Below, in pieces: positions 1 to 8,836 of a DNA stretch of 40,874 bases. The position numbers were made by a program, and so were the translations under genes. The stretch's first letter is position 1. Every line of letters starts with the position of its first letter. The stretch comes from Bifidobacterium breve (GTDB taxonomy: Bacteria; Actinomycetota; Acidimicrobiia; Acidimicrobiales; Ilumatobacteraceae): positions 1-40,874 of the forward strand of contig CAMDCI010000004.1 in assembly GCA_945889715.1 (NCBI GenBank), read 5' to 3'. Below the pieces are notes generated by a model. The model worked only from the letters and a program-made list of their open reading frames with translations. It was not told the DNA's origin and searched no databases.

Positions 1-36
1 TTCACCGAACAGTTGCTCCTCGATATCGCTTTGCAT
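1..36 (-). CDS. Possible 5' end of a leftward gene, cut by the window edge
   Basis: Reading leftward from an ATG at 34-36 gives M-Q-S-D-I-E-E-Q-L-F-G-E with no stop before the edge. It would be divergent from the CoA-transferase that starts at 95, leaving a 58-base shared promoter region. Only twelve codons are visible and the ribosome site is weak (an AAGGA about 13 bases upstream), so neither family nor reality can be judged. Some gene should lie here, given the density of the rest of the window. Confidence 0.3.
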   Translation of the reverse strand, partial: MQSDIEEQLFGE

Positions 37-94
37 GTTGAACGCAATCGTCCTTGGCCTCTTGTCGCCCCCACGTGATGCGCGAATATCTACT

Positions 95-1291
95 ATGAAC
101 AAAAATTCGAGTTCACACGGTCCACTTCACGGAATCAAAGTTCTTGACTTATCGGTCATGATCTCTGGCCCACTCGCCGCCATGATGCTGGCCGACCAGG
201 GTGCCGATGTCATCAAGGTCGAGTCTCCCGGTATCGGTGACTTCATGCGCTACATCGGCTCAGCCAAAGGCGGAATGACCGGCATTTTCGTCAACAACAA
301 TCGCGGCAAGCGTTCACTCGTCGTCGACCTGAAAAGTGAACAAGGCGTCGCGGTTCTCAAAAAACTTGCCGAAACTGCCGATGTGGTCATTCAAAACTTT
401 CGACCCGGTGCAGTCGAACGACTCGGAATTGGTTACGAAGATCTGAAGGCAGTCAATCCCAATTTAATTTATGTGAGTATCAGTGGTTACGGGCCCGATG
501 GACCTAACAGTGGACATCGCGTCTATGACAATGTCATTCAAGCAGCGTCTGGTCTGGCGAGTGTGCAAACCGATCCCCGCAATGGCGAACCATCATTGTT
601 TCGTACTCTCTTGTGCGACAAAGTCACATCGCTCACCGCGGCTCAAGCAATTTCGTCAGCACTCTACGCCCGTGCTGCGGGCAATGCCGACGGTCAGCAC
701 ATTGTCTTAGCAATGCTCGATGCCGCGGTTTCGTTTATGTGGCCCGATTCGGGCATGGATGCTGTGTTGCTTGATGATGACGCGAACCGCACCCCGACGA
801 TTGGACAGAACTACGGCATCACGCGACTCAAAGACGGATTCGCCGCCGTCTCGGTTGTCAGCGATAGCGAATTCCGTGGACTATGCCAAACCTATGGTCG
901 GCCCGAACTCGCCGACGACGAACGTTTTGCAACAATGGCTGGACGCACGATGAATGCCTCAGAGTTGGTTCCTCTGATGACAGAACTCTCGGCCCAACAA
1001 CCCACCGACGAATTTGTCAAGCGTGCTCAATCATTTGACGTTCCGGCCGCTTCAGTCGTGACGCTGGCTGATCTGCCACAACAGCCCCAAATTCGCAACA
1101 ACCAGGTCTTCGTCGAACGCGAGCACCCAGTTGCTGGTCGACTTCGCGAGCCTCGACCAGCAGCGCGGTTTTCGGCAACTCCAGCCCAAGCTGGTCGCCT
1201 GGCCCCCAGCCCAGGACAACACAGCGACGAAGTGGTATCAGAAGTTGGGCTTGATGCTGCAGCATTGCGGGCAGCCGGAGTCATTTTTTAA
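95..1291 (+). CDS. CaiB/BaiF family (class III) acyl-CoA transferase
   Basis: 398-residue protein of the formyl-CoA transferase/carnitine-CoA transferase fold, which moves CoA between carboxylic acids through an aspartyl-CoA intermediate in the cytoplasm. Seen: the N-terminal G-I-K-V-L-D-L-S start of the fold, S-G-P-L-A-A near residue 24, the A-D-V-I-K-V-E segment, N-R-G-K-R-S-L at 69-75 and Y-D-N-V-I-Q-A-A-S-G at 144-153, whose Asp145 matches the catalytic aspartate. An upstream in-frame ATG at 35 would add 20 residues unlike the family; the ATG at 95 directly precedes the conserved fold and gives the usual length. The substrate cannot be read from sequence. It stands alone, well away from the catabolic island at 22.7-39.8 kb, though it is the class III transferase type also found in bile-acid operons. 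Confidence 0.9.
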   Translation: MNKNSSSHGPLHGIKVLDLSVMISGPLAAMMLADQGADVIKVESPGIGDFMRYIGSAKGGMTGIFVNNNRGKRSLVVDLKSEQGVAVLKKLAETADVVIQNFRPGAVERLGIGYEDLKAVNPNLIYVSISGYGPDGPNSGHRVYDNVIQAASGLASVQTDPRNGEPSLFRTLLCDKVTSLTAAQAISSALYARAAGNADGQHIVLAMLDAAVSFMWPDSGMDAVLLDDDANRTPTIGQNYGITRLKDGFAAVSVVSDSEFRGLCQTYGRPELADDERFATMAGRTMNASELVPLMTELSAQQPTDEFVKRAQSFDVPAASVVTLADLPQQPQIRNNQVFVEREHPVAGRLREPRPAARFSATPAQAGRLAPSPGQHSDEVVSEVGLDAAALRAAGVIF

Positions 1292-1403
1292 TTCTGATTC
1301 TCACGGTTTGATCGCTTCTTAACAATTTCCTGACAATCCAAGACGGTCCTCGCGCCGATGAATGACGTGTTGATTACACGACGTTCACTGAAGTAGGACC
1401 ACC

Positions 1404-1898
1404 ATGAAAAGATACGACCGAGGTTCAAGCCTCATTGAAGTCGTCATTGCCGTTGCCTTAATGGGCATCGTGGTCTCTGGTGTTCTCGGAGCCTTGTGGT
1501 CAGCCATCCGTTTGTCGAGATTTTCTGACGAACAAGCCAAAGTGGAAGCAGTGCTCGGCAGCGCGGCCGATCGATTAGCAAATTATGCCTACATTCCATG
1601 TCCAACCAACAACAGCAATGGTGGCTACCTGCCCATCATTCAGGCCGCGGCAGGAACTGTCGATTGGCCCACAAGTTCAGTCACATTGACGGGGATGTTC
1701 TTTTGGAACACAACTTCGGTGTCGTCGGGAACGTGGATCACAACAAACGGACTTTCTGGCACCGAATGCAATGAGACCGCATCACTCACAACGGCTCGCA
1801 CTCTGCAACGCATTACCTTCATGGTGACATCACCATCGGGTTACTCAAAGTCGCTGGAAGTGGTGAAGAGCAATGTGTTCCCGCGCTCAATTTCATAA
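1404..1898 (+). CDS. Type II/IV pseudopilin-like protein with prepilin leader
   Basis: 164 residues. The short basic leader M-K-R-Y-D-R-G is followed by S-S-L-I-E and a hydrophobic helix (about 8-35). This is the class III prepilin signal: cleavage after Gly7, with Glu at mature position 5 (Glu12). The globular part is Thr/Ser-rich and has two cysteines (66 and 122) that could form a disulfide. A T-A-G-G-A lies just upstream of the ATG. It is first of three overlapping prepilin-type genes, so it is probably a minor subunit of a type IV-like pilus or secretion pseudopilus. No prepilin peptidase, assembly ATPase or platform protein lies in the window, so the machinery must be elsewhere. The exact subclass (GspI/GspH-like) is not certain. 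Confidence 0.8.
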   Translation: MKRYDRGSSLIEVVIAVALMGIVVSGVLGALWSAIRLSRFSDEQAKVEAVLGSAADRLANYAYIPCPTNNSNGGYLPIIQAAAGTVDWPTSSVTLTGMFFWNTTSVSSGTWITTNGLSGTECNETASLTTARTLQRITFMVTSPSGYSKSLEVVKSNVFPRSIS

Positions 1899-3597
1899 AA
1901 CCAAAGATCAATCTGGTCAACGCGATCGCGGTATGACTTTGGTTGAACTGCTCATCACCGTCACGATTCTTGGGATCATCATGACCAGCCTTTCGGCTGC
2001 GATGATTGTGATTCTTCGGACCGAGCGACCCATTAAAGACCATTTGTCAGAATCAAAGGACATTACGTTTCTACAAGCATGGATTCCCAATGATCTTGCC
2101 TCGGCATCAAGTCGCAATATTGACCCTCTGCACCAACCAAGTCCCAGAACAACTTTGCCTGGCACCAATGTTCTCACTCTCAACCGTGCCGACATTTCAA
2201 CAAGTGATGTCACCACAAATTATGTCGTTTCATATCGGTATGTTCAGGTCGGCGAGGAATGGCAACTACAGCGTTATGAAATTCGCAATGTCGGACTCAC
2301 AACGCAGACCTTGACAAAAGTTGGAGTTGCTCATCAACTCGCCGCGCCTCCAGCTACCTGGAACCCAACTCAATCACCAATCCACGCAGTCACTGTGACT
2401 TCTCGCAATCAAGTCGTCCTACGGCCGATCGGTGAAGATGTTCAAGTCACCTTCGGCAGCGGCGAAGAATTTACAACCGGTGGAGCCGGACTCTCATCTC
2501 AAGATCAGTTACCAACCGATTACACGGGTGGAATCATTGATCCGTCTGCACCGCCAACCCGTTGTGGAGGAACCGTCACCGTTGTGCTTGACACGTCAAG
2601 CTCGATTCCCTCACAAGGTGGCGCAACCTCACTTGTCAATGCAGCACTCGGGTTCATCGATGCTTTTTCGGGAACCCCAACCTATTTACGCATCGTCGGT
2701 TTCGATATTTCGGCATATTCGTACTACCCAACCACCGCTGGCCAATACGTCAATATTCTCAATCCATCTACCAACCTCACCGCGATGCGTACCAAGGTTG
2801 ACAATCAGGACTTGAGCACCGCCCGTTGGGGATCTGGAACGAATTGGGAAGACGGCTTATGGCAAGCGTTTAGAAATACTTCTGGAACTGCGTTCTCCCA
2901 ATTGCCAGAACTTGTTGTTTTCATTTCTGATGGCGAGCCCAACCGCAACCGAACGAACACCCCTAACGATGGTGACGCACGTTTCAATACCAGCGATCTG
3001 TCGCGTGCAGTAACAGCCGCCAACTACGGACGTGGCACCGGTGCACGAATTGTTGGAATTTTGGTGGGCAACGATGCCAGCACGACCAACCAAGGTCGCA
3101 TGAAGTCAGTAGTCGGCAATGTGGTCTGGAACGGAACTGGACCAACCAATCCCGGTAATGCCACAGCGGCTGACTTTTTCTTACCCGCCAACTCTGCTTC
3201 ATTTGCTCAACTGGGAAATGTTTTGCGGTCAATCAGTGCTGCAGTTTGCGGTGGAACCGTCACGGTACAGAAACGTATTGAACAAGCCGGAGTACTTTCT
3301 GAGGCCACTGGAACTTGGTCGTACACGACCGACGTTGGCGTACGAGACCTCGATACTTCGCAGTCATCTTCAGCCACGTTCGACTTCACATTTCCCAGTG
3401 GAACGACAACACGAACAGTCCAGATCACTGAGACTCCGAAATCTGGTTACACCTTTGTTCGAGCCGAGTGTTCTTCTGCGGGAACAGCCCTGCCATCTAG
3501 TCGCTTACAAAGTCCAAGTGATGGTTCACCAGGAGTCATCATCACGTTGACTCCCGATGAAGCAATTTCGTGCTTAATGGTGTCGCGGCCGTCATGA
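1873..3597 (+). CDS. Prepilin-leader protein with von Willebrand A domain
   Basis: 574 residues, overlapping the previous gene by 26 bases; a G-G-T-G-A-A-G-A-G before the ATG at 1873 can serve as ribosome site. A 20-residue leader ends in R-D-R-G, then M-T-L-V-E and a hydrophobic helix, so Glu25 is the position-5 glutamate of a prepilin. Residues about 232-455 form a von Willebrand A domain with a complete metal site: D240-x-S242-x-S244, a candidate Thr323, and Asp353 in I-S-D-G-E-P. The last ~115 residues (T-V-T-V-Q-K-R onward) look like a beta-sandwich of the prealbumin/SpaA kind, although this part is inferred. The order resembles a pilus-tip adhesin: a metal-dependent binding domain displayed on a pilin stalk. 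Confidence 0.8.
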   Translation: MCSRAQFHKTKDQSGQRDRGMTLVELLITVTILGIIMTSLSAAMIVILRTERPIKDHLSESKDITFLQAWIPNDLASASSRNIDPLHQPSPRTTLPGTNVLTLNRADISTSDVTTNYVVSYRYVQVGEEWQLQRYEIRNVGLTTQTLTKVGVAHQLAAPPATWNPTQSPIHAVTVTSRNQVVLRPIGEDVQVTFGSGEEFTTGGAGLSSQDQLPTDYTGGIIDPSAPPTRCGGTVTVVLDTSSSIPSQGGATSLVNAALGFIDAFSGTPTYLRIVGFDISAYSYYPTTAGQYVNILNPSTNLTAMRTKVDNQDLSTARWGSGTNWEDGLWQAFRNTSGTAFSQLPELVVFISDGEPNRNRTNTPNDGDARFNTSDLSRAVTAANYGRGTGARIVGILVGNDASTTNQGRMKSVVGNVVWNGTGPTNPGNATAADFFLPANSASFAQLGNVLRSISAAVCGGTVTVQKRIEQAGVLSEATGTWSYTTDVGVRDLDTSQSSSATFDFTFPSGTTTRTVQITETPKSGYTFVRAECSSAGTALPSSRLQSPSDGSPGVIITLTPDEAISCLMVSRPS

Positions 3598-5066
3598 CAA
3601 AGGTTTCTCAATTCTGCAAAAAGCGCTCCGAGCGCGATCGGGGTTCAGCACTTTTACTCGTGCTCATCTTGATGGTCGTTGGCAGCGTGATCGCTATCGG
3701 ACTACTGACTTTCACGCGCGTCTTGCTTGATACGCGACCTGCGCTGCACGAGCAGAACTCAGCGGCCGAAGCCGTGAAATCTGGAACTCGAATGGCAATT
3801 ACATTGCAACGCGATTTCGGACCATCTGCTTGCTTCGCCGCTTCAACAAACTGGTCGCTCAATGGATACAACGTCAACTCGACGTGCACAACGGTCACGA
3901 GTTACACCTCGGGCGCAAATCGCTACGGCACCATCACCACGCTGAATTCGGGAACTACCACAAACATCACAACGCCATCATGGGCTGGAACCACCACCTC
4001 CGCCTTAAGTGGAAATATTCTGATTAATGCGGGTACCTCGACAGCGCCGCTCAGTAGCAACTTCACCAATGATGGATCAACTAGTTGGACCAGCATCGCA
4101 AAACAATGGTGGCAGTTGGCCGGAGATAATCCCACAGGCACAGTTTGGAACTACCCACAACTTCCACAAATTCCTAGTTTTGAACGACCAGGATCACAAG
4201 CATCGATTGGCACTTGTTCGTTGTATTTTCCTGGTCGCTATCTCGGCACCACGGCACTCACGCTCACAGGCGGAACACATTACTTTGCTTCGGGCATTTA
4301 TTACTTTGAACGACCGCTCATCATTACTGGCAGCGCACAGGTGGTCTTTGGTGAAGGAAGTTATGGCGGATGTGCCGTAGATGCTCAAGCCGCCTTTGCC
4401 TCAACTGCTCCTAAAAGTCACGAGATCACTGGCAAGGGGGCAACTTTACTTTTAGGAAGTGGCGCAACGCTGACTGTTCAAGAATCATCGGTGCGTTTTA
4501 ATCGGCGTGTCTCAACTTCGACAACACGTGGCAGTGAAGGCGTGTCTATCCGTACGGTGAACTTTGGACAGAGCAACACCTCTGTAGTCATTCCTGCCGA
4601 CACCGTTTTGCTTGCTGACGGAACAACGACACCTGTTGCGAGCCATTCAATTATTCCTGTTGCGAATGCCACGCCAGTTTCATATGTTTCATCAACACTC
4701 GCCCCAAGCACGACGTGGGGTGTTGATGTCCGACTCAACGGAGCAGTATCAACGACAAACCGTTTCCTTGTTAATGGTTATATCTTCGTCCCGAATACTG
4801 GAGTGCGCGCAACAGGTACAACCGCAACATATGAATTTGGCATGACCGGAGGTGTTGTCGCCGCCAAACTTCAACTTGCGTTGTCACTTGCCCCAAGCCA
4901 AGGAATCTCTTCGTACAAAGTAGGTGTGATAAGTCAAACCATTCAACGAAAGGTTCGACTCGCAGTATCAACGACAGGTGGGGTGCGACATGCAGTCTCT
5001 ACAGCAATCATTGAAGTGCACTCCGACAAAAGTTACGCCATCAATTCGTGGGTAGTCGATCCGTAA
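3594..5066 (+). CDS. PilX-like pilus-associated protein with prepilin-type leader
   Basis: 490 residues. The ATG at 3594 overlaps the previous stop as ATGA, the sign of translational coupling; an in-frame ATG at 3570 is less likely. The leader ends in E-R-D-R-G, matching the D-R-G of the two preceding proteins, then S-A-L-L-L and a hydrophobic helix (about 18-42). Mature position 5 is Leu, not Glu, as in other PilX/T2SK-like minor components. The long exported part is rich in Thr, Ser and Gly. Its middle segment (Y-F-P-G-R-Y followed by F-A-S-G-I-Y-Y-F) resembles beta-rich exported proteins encoded in actinobacterial pilus clusters. It probably forms a complex with the two upstream proteins. 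Confidence 0.75.
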   Translation: MTKVSQFCKKRSERDRGSALLLVLILMVVGSVIAIGLLTFTRVLLDTRPALHEQNSAAEAVKSGTRMAITLQRDFGPSACFAASTNWSLNGYNVNSTCTTVTSYTSGANRYGTITTLNSGTTTNITTPSWAGTTTSALSGNILINAGTSTAPLSSNFTNDGSTSWTSIAKQWWQLAGDNPTGTVWNYPQLPQIPSFERPGSQASIGTCSLYFPGRYLGTTALTLTGGTHYFASGIYYFERPLIITGSAQVVFGEGSYGGCAVDAQAAFASTAPKSHEITGKGATLLLGSGATLTVQESSVRFNRRVSTSTTRGSEGVSIRTVNFGQSNTSVVIPADTVLLADGTTTPVASHSIIPVANATPVSYVSSTLAPSTTWGVDVRLNGAVSTTNRFLVNGYIFVPNTGVRATGTTATYEFGMTGGVVAAKLQLALSLAPSQGISSYKVGVISQTIQRKVRLAVSTTGGVRHAVSTAIIEVHSDKSYAINSWVVDP

Positions 5067-5085
5067 CCGGCCATGAATCAGCGCT

Positions 5086-5955
5086 TTAGCCCGCAAGCAC
5101 AGCGCGAGCGACGAGATCGGTTCCAAACGCAGTCAAAATTGCGAGATACATCAGTCCGGTTGCTGCCATCACTGCTGAATACGCACGTTCTTGAAGAGCC
5201 TTCAAAGTCACCACACTTAAGACACCAGTCGTGATCGCACAAGCCGCCCAAAACCAACCCAATTGGCCGCTCCAGCCATCATCGACTGTTCCCGAAAAGA
5301 CACTGAACATTCCAGTTGGAATCAACATCACGATGACTTCAATCGGCCAAATCACGAGAAACGTACGCACAATGTCATTGACGTGCCGCCGCGGAAGTCC
5401 TGGCTGAACGAGGTACCAATGACCAAGCAACATTGCATCCGATACAAAACCCAAAAACGCTGCACCAACAACCGTCCGAACAATGGCGACTGCATCATTG
5501 CCACCATCAGAAACTCCAGCAGCGATTAACGCAATGAGTCCAATGGCTACTGGCAACAAATCCAACAGCGGTTCAAATTCTTTGCCGCCACCTACTTTTT
5601 TTCCAGAATCGTCACGTTCAATTCCCGTCATTTCGGCGACCCGTTGTGATCGTCGGTCATGCTCGCCGACATAGCCGCTCACTCCAGCCTTGCGTCGACT
5701 AATGCTTTGACCCAGACCAAGCGCAATGGCGATCGTTACAACGATGGCACTGACATCGCGAACCGATTCTGCAGATGACGAAGAAGCTGACGCGAACCCG
5801 ATATAGGCCGATGCGGCAGCCATCAAGACATAGGTCCCCCGCAACAACCATCCGTATCCCAATCCGACTTCACGATGGCGGGTTGTATACCAACATCCCA
5901 ACATGCCGCCAACCGCCCATTGCAGCAAAACCGTGGACGCATCGAGTTCAATCAC
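5086..5955 (-). CDS. Polytopic membrane protein, unrecognised
   Basis: 289 residues from a GTG at 5953-5955. I do not recognise the family. Seven or eight hydrophobic spans are visible, roughly 7-24, 36-54, 68-84, 131-147, 158-180, 196-215, 230-250 and 258-280. A charged cytoplasmic-looking loop of about 45 residues (85-130, many Arg, Lys, Glu and Gly) separates the third and fourth spans. No transporter, kinase or protease motif stands out. It runs toward the pilin cluster with only 19 bases between the stops and is divergent from the lipoprotein gene at 6038. Confidence 0.7.
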   Translation of the reverse strand: MIELDASTVLLQWAVGGMLGCWYTTRHREVGLGYGWLLRGTYVLMAAASAYIGFASASSSSAESVRDVSAIVVTIAIALGLGQSISRRKAGVSGYVGEHDRRSQRVAEMTGIERDDSGKKVGGGKEFEPLLDLLPVAIGLIALIAAGVSDGGNDAVAIVRTVVGAAFLGFVSDAMLLGHWYLVQPGLPRRHVNDIVRTFLVIWPIEVIVMLIPTGMFSVFSGTVDDGWSGQLGWFWAACAITTGVLSVVTLKALQERAYSAVMAATGLMYLAILTAFGTDLVARAVLAG

Positions 5956-6037
5956 GTTCTTTACGCTACGAGAACAAGGTCCTCAGAAAACAATTTCTGT
6001 TGAAGTTTCAATTGATATTTGACTCTAGGCTTCTCAC

Positions 6038-6694
6038 GTGAATTCGCATCGACTCGTCAAGTTGCTCGCTAGCGCCAGCATTGGTGCTCTCGTGCTGAGC
6101 GGTTGTTTTACTGGTGAACGACCAACCTTGATGCCCGAAATAACTGTTCCTGCGGTGTCCGATACCGCTATTCAAGAAGTCATCGCCATTTTGAATTCCA
6201 CCCCCACCAGCATTTTCACCATCGCCTATGAAGTTGTCACCAAATTCGGCGACCTTCACACCGCTGCGACTCTGGCTTTTGACCCCTCATTGGGGACAAG
6301 TATCACAATCGCCGAAGTCAGGTACATCTATTTAGCCAATGGCACCACCTTGACCTGTTCAACGATTACCTCCGATTGCGCACCTGGTATTGATGAATCG
6401 CGAGTGTCTGATCGCCAATTGGTTTCGACGATTTTCAAGAAAGCGACCACCGAACGCATGCAACAAGATGCGCGTGTTGCGGTTGGCTCTGCAGTTGCTT
6501 CAGACGAAGTCATCGTTGACAACAATGCATCGTGTAGCGCCATCCCAGTGGTTGATGGCAACGGCGCTACCCAATCAAAGACCTATTGCGCATTCACCGA
6601 TCTCGGAGTTGTGGCTTCAATGGACACCGCCGATCTCACGATCACCGCACTATCTTTCACAGCAACTGCCACAGCCGATCAATTTTCGGCATAA
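6038..6694 (+). CDS. Putative lipoprotein of unknown function
   Basis: 218 residues, with a GTG start at 6038. The N terminus is a lipoprotein signal peptide: basic start (R5, K8), hydrophobic core, then the lipobox L-S-G-C with Cys23 as lipidation site, so the mature protein should be anchored on the outer face of the membrane. The rest is a soluble domain with Cys pairs (T-L-T-C-S-T-I-T-S-D-C and S-C-S-A...Y-C-A) suggesting disulfides. No family was recognised. It is divergent from the membrane protein at 5955 and converges on the NlpC/P60 gene with a five-base gap. Confidence 0.75.
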   Translation: MNSHRLVKLLASASIGALVLSGCFTGERPTLMPEITVPAVSDTAIQEVIAILNSTPTSIFTIAYEVVTKFGDLHTAATLAFDPSLGTSITIAEVRYIYLANGTTLTCSTITSDCAPGIDESRVSDRQLVSTIFKKATTERMQQDARVAVGSAVASDEVIVDNNASCSAIPVVDGNGATQSKTYCAFTDLGVVASMDTADLTITALSFTATATADQFSA

Positions 6695-6699
6695 ACCAA

Positions 6700-7380
6700 T
6701 CACTCGGTGGGATCACCAAAGGTGCTGCGAGTCATTGAGCGCTTCGTGAGTATTTTTACTTCAACGAATTGACCTGGTCGTGGTGAGTGAATCACCGCTT
6801 GACCAACACCCAGCCACATCATGACGTGACCGGGATAGCGCAACAGGTCTCCGGCTTGCGCTGTGTCTTGTGTCCGTGGGTCGGCCGCACGAATTTGGCG
6901 AGTTGAGTTACGCGGAAGGTTAAACCCGGCTTGCCCCCAAGCAAAAGACGTCAGACCAGAACAATCGAACCCGACTCCTGGCTTCATGGCAAATCGCTTG
7001 TACGGCACGCCCACCTGAGTCAACGCGGCGAGCAATGCGGTCTGATGCTGAATGTCCGAGTCGGCCCACGCGGCGTCTAACTCATTGGGGTCAAGGGCCA
7101 GTCGGTCAGCAACCAGTTCGGCAGTCGCCCGACGTAAACGGTTAAAGGAAACACTTGTTTCGGGCGCACCGTCAAACCGAACGAGATCGTCACGAAGTTG
7201 TTCAAGCGCCCGATTGGCCGACAGTGCTAACGGATCGCTGTCGGGGATGACGACCGACTTGCCCACAACTGACGTGGCCGACGCGACTGACGTTGTCGAA
7301 ACAAAAGAGACGAGAGCAACGACAACGCCACAGAAGGCCAAGAATCGACGTCCGTTTCTAGTTGTGGGTGAATCGTTCAT
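6700..7380 (-). CDS. Secreted NlpC/P60 family peptidoglycan endopeptidase
   Basis: 226 residues. An N-terminal signal peptide (hydrophobic about 13-30, Ala-rich cleavage region near 33-36) sends it out of the cytoplasm. Residues about 115-225 are an NlpC/P60 papain-like domain, which cuts peptide stems of peptidoglycan. The triad is visible: Cys140 in F-D-C-S-G-L, His185 in G-H-V-M-M-W-L and His198 in V-I-H-S-P. The 75 residues between signal and domain are Asp/Leu/Arg-rich and probably helical, like the spacer in RipA/RipB-type cell-wall hydrolases. It is divergent from the MobA-like gene. Confidence 0.88.
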   Translation of the reverse strand: MNDSPTTRNGRRFLAFCGVVVALVSFVSTTSVASATSVVGKSVVIPDSDPLALSANRALEQLRDDLVRFDGAPETSVSFNRLRRATAELVADRLALDPNELDAAWADSDIQHQTALLAALTQVGVPYKRFAMKPGVGFDCSGLTSFAWGQAGFNLPRNSTRQIRAADPRTQDTAQAGDLLRYPGHVMMWLGVGQAVIHSPRPGQFVEVKILTKRSMTRSTFGDPTE

Positions 7381-7487
7381 ATCTCATCTCGAATCAGGTG
7401 CCCGAAGGATTTTTGACACGATATCGCAACACAACTGTCATATTTGTTGCGCCCCTGTCATATTCACGGCAGAAATTCAGCAATTTC

Positions 7488-8135
7488 ATGACAAAAGTGC
7501 TGGTCATGAGGCAAGATGGCGAGGTGGATATTTCCTCAGAGCATGGGTCACAGACCCCTCCAACTGACACCGTGGCCATCGTTTTGGCCGCCGGTGCTGG
7601 TTCGAGATTTTTGGGTTCTGAGCACAAACTTCTCGTGACTTTGCCCCAGCCGGGTAATCAGTGCATTTTTGAGATGTCGTTGCAACAAGTGCTCGGGGCC
7701 GGCTTCGCCCACATTGTCGTCGTCACTGGGGCCGCCAATATTCCCTCAGCCATGCTCGCCCATCCCAATGTCACCGTCGTCCACAACAACCGTTGGGCCG
7801 ATGGACAAAGTGGTTCGGTTGCAATGGGGATTCACGAGGCCCAACGTCTGAAGGCCAGTGCTGTCGTCGTCGGACTCGCCGACCAACCCTTCGTCACCGC
7901 CGAGGCCTGGCGACGCGTTGCCAATGCCCCGACTCCAATCGCCGTGGCTACTTATTTCGGCCGGAATGGAAATCCGGTCCGACTTCACGAATCAATCTGG
8001 TCGTTATTACCAAATTCTGGTGACTCTGGCGCCCGAGATCTGATCCGCCTGCGTCCCGAGCTCGTTTCGCAAGTAGATTGCCCTGGTTCCGCGGCCGACA
8101 TCGACACGCAGGAGGACCTTGCGCAATGGACCTAA
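7488..8135 (+). CDS. MobA-like NTP transferase (molybdenum cofactor cytidylyl/guanylyltransferase type)
   Basis: The conserved fold starts at V-A-I-V-L-A-A-G-A-G-S-R, the nucleotide-binding loop of MobA/MocA-like transferases, followed by a conserved Lys in G-S-E-H-K-L. The metal-binding Asp is in G-L-A-D-Q-P. Such enzymes attach CMP or GMP to molybdopterin. Followed by CoxG, this copy probably serves a molybdenum hydroxylase of the CO-dehydrogenase type. The start is uncertain: ATG at 7488 is given, ATG at 7506 or GTG at 7524 are equally possible, and none has a strong ribosome site. The frame is open back to 7362 inside the divergent peptidase gene, but those residues look non-coding. No coxL, coxM or coxS is in the window. 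Confidence 0.82.
   Translation: MTKVLVMRQDGEVDISSEHGSQTPPTDTVAIVLAAGAGSRFLGSEHKLLVTLPQPGNQCIFEMSLQQVLGAGFAHIVVVTGAANIPSAMLAHPNVTVVHNNRWADGQSGSVAMGIHEAQRLKASAVVVGLADQPFVTAEAWRRVANAPTPIAVATYFGRNGNPVRLHESIWSLLPNSGDSGARDLIRLRPELVSQVDCPGSAADIDTQEDLAQWT
8110..8115 (+). promoter_or_regulatory. Ribosome binding site for coxG
   Basis: AGGAGG inside the end of the MobA-like gene, ten bases before ATG 8126. It decides that start over the in-frame ATG at 8078. Confidence 0.75.
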
Positions 8136-8836
8136 ACCACACTTTCACCGTCAACCAACCCATCGCCGAAACGTGGGTTGTTCTCACTGACCTCGAGCGC
8201 ATTGCTCCATGTTTGGCTGGTGCCGAACTCCATGAAGTTCATGGCGATGTCTTCAAAGGTGGAGTCAAAATCAAGGTCGGGCCAATCGTCGCCCAATTCA
8301 AAGGTGAAGCTCAATTCGTTGAACTCGACACGGTGAACTTTCGCGCTCACCTCAAAGCATCTGGTCGCGACATCGGCGGCAAGGGCAATGCTTCGGCGAC
8401 CATCACCGCCCAACTCACTGCGATCACGCCAACAAGTACATCAGTCAACGTCGTCACCGATCTAGCGATTACTGGCAAGGTGGCCCAATTCGGACGTGGC
8501 GCACTCGCCGACATCAGCGAGAAACTCATCGCACAATTTGCCGACAACTTGAACGCACTGATTGATCGCGAAGGTGGCACTCCTGCTCCATCGGCGAGCG
8601 CACCAGTGACTGATGCTCCGTCATCCAAAGCTCCGACCGCCGGCCAAGTCACTGATGCATCGGCGGACGAACCGAAGATTCGTAAAATTGAGGGGCCCGC
8701 TGCCGAACCGTTAAACCTGCAGTCAGTTGCTGGTGGCGCAATGATGAAGCGACTTCTTCCCATTGCGGGCGTCATCTTTGGCATCTTGTTGTTCATCGTG
8801 CGTCCGTTCCGCCGTCGTCGCAATCGCGAGAGTTGA
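8126..8836 (+). CDS. coxG: CoxG / SRPBCC-fold protein (CO dehydrogenase subunit G type)
   Basis: 236 residues, overlapping the MobA-like gene by ten bases. Residues about 1-145 match the CoxG domain, a START-like lipid-binding fold: F-x-V-N-Q-P-I-A-E-T-W-V-V-L-x-D near the start, A-P-C-L-A-G-A-E-L and F-K-G-G-V-K-I-K-V-G-P-I. A Pro/Ala/Ser linker follows, then a C-terminal membrane helix (about 208-228) ending in R-R-R-R, so the protein is probably held at the inner face of the membrane. CoxG is known to help recruit CO dehydrogenase to the membrane in aerobic CO oxidisers. Finding it with the MobA-like gene but without the structural cox genes suggests these lie elsewhere, or that the protein serves another molybdoenzyme. 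Confidence 0.85.
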   Translation: MDLNHTFTVNQPIAETWVVLTDLERIAPCLAGAELHEVHGDVFKGGVKIKVGPIVAQFKGEAQFVELDTVNFRAHLKASGRDIGGKGNASATITAQLTAITPTSTSVNVVTDLAITGKVAQFGRGALADISEKLIAQFADNLNALIDREGGTPAPSASAPVTDAPSSKAPTAGQVTDASADEPKIRKIEGPAAEPLNLQSVAGGAMMKRLLPIAGVIFGILLFIVRPFRRRRNRES

